From the NCBI GenBank assembly GCA_002704665.1, contig PAHB01000043.1:1-21562 (forward strand): a stretch of 21,562 nucleotides of DNA, given 5' to 3'. Position numbers and translations under genes: made by a program. The notes beneath the pieces were generated by a model that ran no database searches, had not been told where the DNA came from, and saw nothing but the letters and a program-made list of their open reading frames with translations. Positions 15,868 through 21,562 of this stretch are shown here, in pieces. This DNA comes from Pseudomonadota bacterium. GTDB taxonomy: Bacteria > Pseudomonadota > Gammaproteobacteria > Burkholderiales > Eutrophovitaceae. Numbering within the stretch: position 1 is the first letter of the stretch; the number at the start of each line of letters is the position of its first letter.

Positions 15868-17718
15868 TCAATAACTCTTTCTACGCCATTGTAAGAGAGA
15901 TACGAACCCTACGAGAGTCAACCCAATCAAATCAGTTAGTTTGTCAGGAGCAAGTAGTGTTAGTGCCGCGATAATTAATAATAATCGTTCTATTATTTTT
16001 GCAGAAGAGAGGAAAAATCCTGTCAAGCCTCCAGATAGCGATATTACGCCGATTAATGCAGTTAAAAAAGTAGTGAAAACTTCTCTAATGGTTCCGATCA
16101 TTAATAGAGGGGGGCCAAATACGAACATGAAAGGAATGATATAACCGGCTGCGCCAAGTTTAAGAGCGGCAATGCTTGATTTCCAAAGTTTGCCTTGTGA
16201 AATCCCGTTTGCCGCATAGACCGCCAGAGCAACGGGAGGTGTAATTGAAGATAAAATGGCGAAATAAAAAACAAACATGTGTGCGGCTTCTGTTAATACT
16301 CCTAACTTAACAAGTGCAGGGACCAGCAACGCAGTCTGCATAATGTAGGCCGCGGCAGTTGGCATCCCCATACCTAAAATTATTCCAGCTACCATGGTTA
16401 AAAGTAATGCCGGTAATAAATAATTAGAGGCAGCCTTAAGGACTAAGTTTGTAAACTCTAATCCGAGGCCCGTTATAAAAATTACCCCGATAACAATTCC
16501 CGCACATGCGCATGCTAGAGCAACCATCGTAGCGTTTTTAGCTCCTTGAGCCAATGCAGCGGTGATGTTTTTTAAACTAACAAATTGTCGAGTAGACTTT
16601 CGAATACAAGCGACAGGAATGGTAGAGATGATGCCGCAAAGAGCCGCTAATGGTGGGCTATATCCGGCTAAGAGAACACCGATTAATACAAATAAGGGAA
16701 CGAACAAATGCCCCCGAGACCTTAAAACTGAAGTAACGCTTGGCAAATCTTTTTTCGGCAACCCCTCCATTCCTAGCCGTTTGGCTTCAAAATGTACCGT
16801 AAAAAATAATGCTACGTAATAAAGTAAAGCAGGAATCAAGGCAAAGGCTGCTACTTCTAAATAACTTTTGGCCAAAAATTCAGCCATTATAAAAGCCGCT
16901 GCGCCCATTATTGGAGGCATAATCTGCCCCCCCGTAGATGCAACTGCCTCTACTCCTCCGGCAAAAGCAGGTTTGTAACCTATCCGTTTCATCATTGGAA
17001 TTGTGAAGGTTCCAGTTGTCATAACGTTTGCAACTGCGCTTCCGGATACCGTTCCAAACATTCCGCTGGTAAGACAAGAGACTTTTGCCGGACCACCGGC
17101 CGATCTGCCAGTCAGGCTTAGCGCAAAATCCATAAATAGTTTACCTGTTCCAGTGCGCTCAACAAGAGCTCCAAACACGATAAATAGCACGACATATGTT
17201 GCGGATACGTAAATGGGAATGCCAAAAATACCCTGAGTGCCTAAATACATTTGTTCAAGTATTTGTTCTAATTCGATACCAGTAAAAAAAATAGCGTAAA
17301 ACAAAAAACCTGCTGCTGTTAGTGGTAGGGTGGTACCTATGCTACGTCTGGTGGCTTCGAGTATCAGAAAAATTGCTAAAATACTCAAAATCCAGTCTTG
17401 AGGTTTTAGCGCGTCTACGTACATCATACGATTTATAAAGTATTCGTACTCTATAACGACGTAACCCGCTATGGTTATGCTTAAAAAAATAAAAATTAAG
17501 TTTGTCAAAAAAGCTAATTTTGGTTTGCCCTGTAAGTTTGTCGGGAAAACTAAAAACGTTATTATTAATGCGAAACCCAAGTGGACACTGCGAAGGATTA
17601 ACGCATCAGCGGTTCCTACCCAAGCAATGTAAAGGTGATAAAAGCACATTATCACACTTACAGCGAGAATTAGAGAATCACCCGTTGAAAATAGTCTTCT
17701 GATATTTAAAAAAAACAT
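15868..17718 (-). CDS. TRAP transporter fused permease (DctQM fusion, TAXI type)
   Basis: The 616-residue inner-membrane protein fuses the small and large TRAP permease units, as is usual for TAXI systems. Residues 1-145 hold the DctQ-like helices. From about 150 onward is the DctM-like domain, with the signatures SGMFGTVSGSAVANV and GGVEAVASTGGQIMPPIMG. A second PTAAAYIMQTALLVPAL block and SSITPPVALAVYAANG follow. The C-terminal end adds further hydrophobic helices. The length is somewhat below some family members of 630-850 residues but all core blocks are present. The gene lies 24 bases after the TAXI binding-protein gene in the same direction, completing the transporter. The substrate is unknown. 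Confidence 0.93.
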   Translation of the reverse strand: MFFLNIRRLFSTGDSLILAVSVIMCFYHLYIAWVGTADALILRSVHLGFALIITFLVFPTNLQGKPKLAFLTNLIFIFLSITIAGYVVIEYEYFINRMMYVDALKPQDWILSILAIFLILEATRRSIGTTLPLTAAGFLFYAIFFTGIELEQILEQMYLGTQGIFGIPIYVSATYVVLFIVFGALVERTGTGKLFMDFALSLTGRSAGGPAKVSCLTSGMFGTVSGSAVANVMTTGTFTIPMMKRIGYKPAFAGGVEAVASTGGQIMPPIMGAAAFIMAEFLAKSYLEVAAFALIPALLYYVALFFTVHFEAKRLGMEGLPKKDLPSVTSVLRSRGHLFVPLFVLIGVLLAGYSPPLAALCGIISTIPVACIRKSTRQFVSLKNITAALAQGAKNATMVALACACAGIVIGVIFITGLGLEFTNLVLKAASNYLLPALLLTMVAGIILGMGMPTAAAYIMQTALLVPALVKLGVLTEAAHMFVFYFAILSSITPPVALAVYAANGISQGKLWKSSIAALKLGAAGYIIPFMFVFGPPLLMIGTIREVFTTFLTALIGVISLSGGLTGFFLSSAKIIERLLLIIAALTLLAPDKLTDLIGLTLVGFVSLLQWRRKSY

Positions 17719-17742
17719 ATATACCCGATAAAATAAAAAGCT

Positions 17743-18714
17743 CTACATCGCACCTTTTTCTTTGTACCAATTTCTTGCGCCAGGATGTAAAGGGACTCCA
17801 ATTTTTTTATTCATATCCTCTGGGGTAATACCCTCCATAACTTTTGTGATAGTTGCTAAATCTTTTATGTTTGCGAAAATATCGTCTATTAAATTATATA
17901 CAAACTCAATATTTAAATCGCATCGACAAATAAGATGTGTGGTATAGCCGATAGTCTGGATTTCAGTATTTTGATCTCGATAGGTAGAGGCGGGTATAAA
18001 GGTTTTGAGATATCCGGGATTTATTTTTTTCATTTTTGTTAATAGCTGGTCATTAATTTCGAGTAGTTTGATTTTTCGCACGCTCGAGAGATCCATAATG
18101 GCTCCAGCTGGTATGGTTGTTCCTAAAGTAAAGATGTCAGCATTTGCGTCTTTCATCAATGCTACTGAATCAGTGTAGGATCCGTAGTTAACTTGTTGTA
18201 GATCCTCGTAATCTATTCCCTCAGCTGCGAGTAAATGCCTAGTAATAACTTCGGCAGTATTGCCGGGGCCTTGTCCCGCTAAAACCTTTCCAGCGATATC
18301 TTTAACATTCGTGATTCCAGATTTATTCCTAACAACAATTTGGAAATATTGTGGATACAGAGAAGCAATGTTGCAAATATTTTCGGATTTTTTTGAAAAC
18401 GGCGCTTTCCCGTTTATTGCGTCAACTGTAGACACTGAATTTGCTAAAGCTAATTCAGTCTTGCCAGACTCAATTGCCTTGGCATTGGCTACTCCGGCGC
18501 CGGGTAATACTTGAATTTTCGTGCCTTCGATATTATTTTCGATTATTGTTTTAAGCGCACCACCTAATGGATACCAAGATCCTCCTTGCGGTCCGGTGGC
18601 AAGCCTTATTTTATTATCCGATGATTGCGAGCAACCAGCAATCGTAATTATCAAAAAAGTTGTAGCTATTAACTTAATTGTTCTGCATTTAATATTTGAA
18701 AAAAACATAAACAT
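17743..18714 (-). CDS. TAXI-family TRAP solute-binding lipoprotein
   Basis: This 323-residue extracytoplasmic receptor supplies the fused permease encoded downstream. A signal with lipobox IAGC (25-28, Cys28) precedes IRLATGPQGGSWYPLGGAL, the diagnostic opening of TAXI proteins. Further family blocks are VLPGAGVANAKAIESGKTELALANS, DIAGKVLAGQGPGNTAE and the PGYLKTFIPASTYRDQ segment. The C-terminal tail ends LHPGARNWYKEKG, typical of the family. Known TAXI ligands include glutamate and dicarboxylates, but the binding residues do not allow a call here. No Shine-Dalgarno sequence is seen before ATG 18714, and an in-frame ATG two codons later would also work. Spacing to both neighbours is 22-24 bases, consistent with one transcript. 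Confidence 0.93.
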   Translation of the reverse strand: MFMFFSNIKCRTIKLIATTFLIITIAGCSQSSDNKIRLATGPQGGSWYPLGGALKTIIENNIEGTKIQVLPGAGVANAKAIESGKTELALANSVSTVDAINGKAPFSKKSENICNIASLYPQYFQIVVRNKSGITNVKDIAGKVLAGQGPGNTAEVITRHLLAAEGIDYEDLQQVNYGSYTDSVALMKDANADIFTLGTTIPAGAIMDLSSVRKIKLLEINDQLLTKMKKINPGYLKTFIPASTYRDQNTEIQTIGYTTHLICRCDLNIEFVYNLIDDIFANIKDLATITKVMEGITPEDMNKKIGVPLHPGARNWYKEKGAM

Positions 18715-18736
18715 TTTTTCTATTTTTGATAACGTT

Positions 18737-19501
18737 TTAGCCGGCTATCGTTACCCCTCCATCTGCTACTATTGTTTGTCCGGTGACAAAAGCACCTGCT
18801 TTTGAGGCTAAAAAAACTGCTATGCCGCCTATGTCATCGGGGTCGCCCAATCTTTTTAACGGGGTTAATTCTTCGTAATGTTTTCTAATTTTCTCATTTT
18901 CCCAAAGTGCTTTAGCAAAATCAGTTTTAATTAATCCAGGAGCGATACAATTTACTGTTATATTTTTGCTACCCCATTCAATCGAAAGGTTTCTTGCTAA
19001 TTGCATATCTGCTGCTTTTGAAATAGCGTAAGCTCCTAATTTATCTGTTCCTTTCAATCCGCCAATCGAAGATACGATAATTATTGTTCCATTTTTTCGT
19101 TTTGCCATGTCTGGAAGTACTAAATTCGCTAGCCAATGATTTGAGATTACATTGTTTTGGAGAATTTTTTGGAACGCCTCGTCGGGTAATTCTGACATTG
19201 ATCCATAAAAAGGATTTGAAGCCGCATTACAAACTAGGATATCAATCTTTCCAAATTTTTTTTTAGTTTCCGAAATAAGGTTTTCAATATCATTTTTTTT
19301 TCCGATATTTGCTGGAATTGCGTGCGCTACACCTCCAGCGGATTGAATTCTTTTGGAGGCAGCTTCACAGGCCTCAGTTTTTCGACTAGAGATAATGACG
19401 GAGGCATTCTCTTTTGCAAGGTTTTCGGCGATTGAGTAACCAATTCCTCTACTAGATCCGGTCACTACTGCAACTTTTCCTGTTAAGTTAAAAATTCCCA
19501 T
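18737..19501 (-). CDS. Short-chain dehydrogenase/reductase, FabG/DHRS4-like
   Basis: The 254-residue product is a classical SDR: cofactor motif TGSSRGIG at 14-21, NAAS at 92-95, catalytic Ser145 and the YAISK pair Tyr158/Lys162. The sequence IAPGLIKTDFAKALWENE and the terminal FVTGQTIVADGGVTIAG are typical of the DHRS4-like group of 3-oxoacyl or carbonyl reductases. A GAGAG ribosome binding site lies before the ATG. It sits between the epoxide-hydrolase-like gene and the TAXI binding protein, all read leftward, which suggests it acts on the compound imported or released by this cluster. The substrate cannot be assigned; a role in fatty acid synthesis is less likely because no fab genes are nearby. 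Confidence 0.88.
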   Translation of the reverse strand: MGIFNLTGKVAVVTGSSRGIGYSIAENLAKENASVIISSRKTEACEAASKRIQSAGGVAHAIPANIGKKNDIENLISETKKKFGKIDILVCNAASNPFYGSMSELPDEAFQKILQNNVISNHWLANLVLPDMAKRKNGTIIIVSSIGGLKGTDKLGAYAISKAADMQLARNLSIEWGSKNITVNCIAPGLIKTDFAKALWENEKIRKHYEELTPLKRLGDPDDIGGIAVFLASKAGAFVTGQTIVADGGVTIAG

Positions 19502-19565
19502 ATGTTTTCTCTCAATGTTATTAAGGATGTTTAAATTATTTCTCAGTAGTTATTCATAATAAATA

Positions 19566-20567
19566 TTAACTATGAGTGAGACTAGTTACAAATTCTTTAA
19601 GTAATTTATTTACACTATCAGGAGATTCCTGCTGTATCCAGTGGCCGATATTAGGAATTAATTCGCAAATTCTTAAGTCATGCATCCAAGGTTTCATTTT
19701 AGCCACAAGGTCCACATTTGGGACAAATCTAAGCACGCTGTCTCGCTCGCCAGCAATAAAACAGGACGGGACGGAAATTGTAGCCCCTGCTAATTGAGTT
19801 AACTCCCTCCAATCAAGTTCTTGGGCCCGATATCGATTGAGTGTTGACGAAAAACCTCGTTCTTTGTACTCACTGATATAGTAATTTATATCCTCCGCGG
19901 TAAGCCATGCTGGAAACGGATTTGGATCCGGCAGTCCAGAAAGCATGTCGCTTTTGTTTGCCTTAGTCGTGGAGAAAATATTTTTAGGGGCATCGCCCGA
20001 TCCTGAGTAGTAAATTTTTCGTAAGCTTTGCCCCACATCTTTGTCTAATTCTTTTTCAGCTTTTCCCGGTTGCTGAAAATATAGTTGATAAAAAAAACGA
20101 TCTTTGTATATCGATTTCCACAGTTGAATAGACGAAATCTTGCCTCTGGGATGATATGGCACGCTTAGCCCGGCTACCCCCAAAACTCGACTAGGGTAAA
20201 GGGCAGCAGTGTTCCACACTATGGGAGCACCCCAATCATGTCCAATTAGAACCGATTTTTCAGTCCCAAAAGAGTCCATGATTTCCACTATGTCATTTAC
20301 AAGATTAGTCATGGAGTAGTCTTCTATGCGGTCTGGTTTATCGCTCCCACCATATCCTCTAACATCCGGAATAATTACCCTGTAACCGACATCAGCGAGA
20401 GTTCGAATCTGATGTCGCCAGGAGTACCAGGACTCGGGCCACCCGTGAACCAAGATAGCAAGCGGACCATCTCTAGGTCCGGCATCCCTACACCTCAGAG
20501 TAACTTTGTTTGTTTTTACGTATACAAATTTTCCAGGAACGTTTATTTGTGTTTTTTTATTGAACAT
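19566..20567 (-). CDS. Alpha/beta hydrolase, epoxide hydrolase-like
   Basis: The 333-residue soluble enzyme belongs to the epoxide hydrolase branch of the alpha/beta hydrolases. HGWPES at 41-46 is the oxyanion-hole motif. GHDWGAPI places the nucleophile Asp111, and an Asp nucleophile instead of Ser favours epoxide hydrolase or dehalogenase over esterase. Asp276 (GERD) and His309 (NIGHW) complete the triad. The cap has YQLYFQQPGKAEKEL and a Tyr in LNRYRAQ, in line with the two lid tyrosines that activate an epoxide ring. It would open an epoxide to a diol in the cytoplasm. It is the first gene of the five-gene minus-strand row, 64 bases before the SDR gene, and is divergent from the acyl-CoA synthetase. 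Confidence 0.9.
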   Translation of the reverse strand: MFNKKTQINVPGKFVYVKTNKVTLRCRDAGPRDGPLAILVHGWPESWYSWRHQIRTLADVGYRVIIPDVRGYGGSDKPDRIEDYSMTNLVNDIVEIMDSFGTEKSVLIGHDWGAPIVWNTAALYPSRVLGVAGLSVPYHPRGKISSIQLWKSIYKDRFFYQLYFQQPGKAEKELDKDVGQSLRKIYYSGSGDAPKNIFSTTKANKSDMLSGLPDPNPFPAWLTAEDINYYISEYKERGFSSTLNRYRAQELDWRELTQLAGATISVPSCFIAGERDSVLRFVPNVDLVAKMKPWMHDLRICELIPNIGHWIQQESPDSVNKLLKEFVTSLTHS

Positions 20568-20589
20568 TTGCTCAACATCTTACTACAAT
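20560..20589 (+). promoter_or_regulatory. Possible sigma-70 promoter for the acyl-CoA synthetase
   Basis: TTGAAC (20560-20565) and TACAAT (20584-20589) are separated by 18 bases and point toward the synthetase. The -35 overlaps the first codons of the divergent hydrolase gene. Matches to consensus are 4/6 and 5/6, so this is a candidate only. Confidence 0.35.
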
Positions 20590-20637
20590 AATAGCCGCTA
20601 TCTTGCTAAAATGTCGCGAATTCAGAAAATTTTCTTC

Positions 20638-20641
20638 AAGG
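20638..20641 (+). promoter_or_regulatory. Ribosome binding site AAGG supporting a TTG start
   Basis: AAGG lies nine bases before TTG 20651, which is the codon where family similarity begins. It favours TTG over the first in-frame ATG at 20747. Confidence 0.45.
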
Positions 20642-20650
20642 CATTTAAAT

Positions 20651-21562
20651 TTGAATATTTCAAGCTATTTATTGCAATCGGCAAAAAAATACCCAGACCG
20701 CCCAATTATATCATTCGGCAGTAAGCCATATCTGTCTTATTATAAAATGGTTTCTCGAGTTAAAAAAGGCGCAGCAACTTTGAGGGAACGTTTTAAACTA
20801 TCGCCGGGGGATCACGTCGCGATAATCTTGCGAAACAGTCCGTTTTATTTGGAAATTATGTACTCTTGCTGGTTTGCCGGTCTTGCTGTTGTTCCTGTAA
20901 ATTCAAAACTTCATGCTCGTGAGATGGCATTTATAATTGATAATGCAACTATAAAGCTTTGTTTTACGTCAACAGAACTTGCAGACATTTTGGATTCTAC
21001 TTCCAAACCTGAAGTAAAGTTTGTGGATGTTTCAAGTAAGGAGTACCAAGAAATTTTTTCACGTGATTCGGAGATTGATATTCAACCTTGTAGGCCTGAT
21101 GATCCTGCATGGTTATTTTATACCAGTGGCACAACCGGAAAGCCGAAGGGAGTAGTATTAACCCATGAGAATTTGGAAGCGTTGAGCGTTAGCTATTTTG
21201 CTTCTGTTGATTCGATATCGCCGCAGGATAGTATTCTTCACGTTGCGCCAATGTCACATGCATCAGGATTTTATAATTTTCCTCATGTTTATGCTGGGGC
21301 GAATAACGTTGTTCCTGAGAGTGGTAGTTTCGATACTCGTGAGATATTTGAATTGACTAATGAATGGAAAAAAACATCTTTGTTTGTTGCTCCAACTATG
21401 TTGATGAGGATGGTCTCGTGGGCGCAAACATATCAACCAAACCTTGAGGGGATAAAAACTATTATTTTTGGTGGAGGTCCGATGTACACAAATGATCTGT
21501 TAGATGCAAAAAAGATTTTCGGCCAGCGGTTAGCACAAATTTATGCCCAAGGGGAGTCGCCA
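20651..21562 (+). CDS. Acyl-CoA synthetase (AMP-forming), N-terminal part, runs off the window
   Basis: This enzyme would activate a carboxylic acid with ATP to an acyl-adenylate and then to the CoA thioester. The 304 visible residues cover a little over half of a typical 500-550 residue family member. The frame opens at TTG 20651 with NISSYLLQSAKKYPDRPIIS, the normal N-terminal pattern. Starting at the first ATG (20747) would cut off this conserved segment. SPGDHVAIILRNSP, the P-loop YTSGTTGKPKG at 157-167, THEN, the PMSHASGFY motif, FGGGP and the final YAQGESP (motif A5) are all present. It is transcribed divergently from the epoxide hydrolase and TAXI cluster with an 83-base spacer, suggesting a shared pathway. 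The acid substrate cannot be read. Confidence 0.9.
   Translation, partial: MNISSYLLQSAKKYPDRPIISFGSKPYLSYYKMVSRVKKGAATLRERFKLSPGDHVAIILRNSPFYLEIMYSCWFAGLAVVPVNSKLHAREMAFIIDNATIKLCFTSTELADILDSTSKPEVKFVDVSSKEYQEIFSRDSEIDIQPCRPDDPAWLFYTSGTTGKPKGVVLTHENLEALSVSYFASVDSISPQDSILHVAPMSHASGFYNFPHVYAGANNVVPESGSFDTREIFELTNEWKKTSLFVAPTMLMRMVSWAQTYQPNLEGIKTIIFGGGPMYTNDLLDAKKIFGQRLAQIYAQGESP

Noticed and set aside
20611..20724. Short plus-strand frame starting MSRIQKIF in the hydrolase/synthetase spacer
   Set aside because: It lies in a different frame from the synthetase, which has clear family similarity over the same bases from 20651.
1..21562. CRISPR arrays, tRNA or rRNA genes, insertion sequences, integrases
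   Set aside because: No regularly spaced repeats, cloverleaf-like sequences, transposase frames or terminal inverted repeats were found on reading both strands.

Overview
The window looks like a chromosomal segment of an AT-rich, Gram-negative, heterotrophic gammaproteobacterium, probably marine. The basis is a proteobacterial-type GshA, Sec and lipoprotein signals, two TRAP transporters of different classes, an FkpA-like lipoprotein prolyl isomerase, several SDR enzymes and an acyl-CoA synthetase. This placement is inferred from gene content and composition. No rRNA, tRNA, CRISPR array, insertion sequence or integrase is visible.

Layout. (1) Positions 1-3290, plus strand: the last 46 codons of what looks like a di-heme cytochrome 'thiol oxidoreductase' (DUF1111), then a complete DctP-type TRAP transporter (solute-binding lipoprotein, small permease, large permease). 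(2) 3291-3733: a 443-base gene-poor AT-rich stretch that starts with a possible terminator hairpin. (3) 3734-8314, plus: a 1526-residue SF1 (Upf1-like, COG1112-type) helicase with a C-terminal PD-(D/E)xK nuclease domain, resembling single-gene anti-phage or nucleic-acid defence proteins. It carries an uninterrupted run of ten G inside the reading frame. (4) 8336-10853, plus: a YlqF/RbgA-type GTPase, an FKBP lipoprotein, a NIPSNAP-family protein and a Sel1-repeat secreted protein. (5) 10866-12449, minus: gshA, converging on the Sel1 gene. (6) 12560-15031, plus: an N-acyl-D-amino-acid deacylase-like amidohydrolase and an SDR. (7) 15032-20567, minus: five closely spaced genes, read as epoxide hydrolase-like hydrolase, SDR, TAXI solute-binding lipoprotein, fused TAXI/TRAP permease, SDR. 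(8) 20651 to the end, plus and divergent: an acyl-CoA synthetase that appears to start with TTG and runs off the window.

How the genes fit together. Region 1 is an uptake system, most like the 2-oxoacid (TakP) branch of TRAP binding proteins. Region 7 pairs a second TRAP system with a hydrolase and two dehydrogenases, next to an acid-activating CoA ligase. That arrangement suggests uptake and oxidation of an organic acid whose identity cannot be read from the sequence. Region 4 and gshA are mainly housekeeping (ribosome assembly, envelope protein folding, glutathione).

The most interesting signal is the G10 tract in the helicase-nuclease gene. Gain or loss of one G creates a stop within ten codons, before the Walker B, arginine-finger and nuclease parts. 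The gene could therefore be switched on and off by slippage (phase variation), and it sits only 21 bases upstream of the ribosome-assembly GTPase gene.
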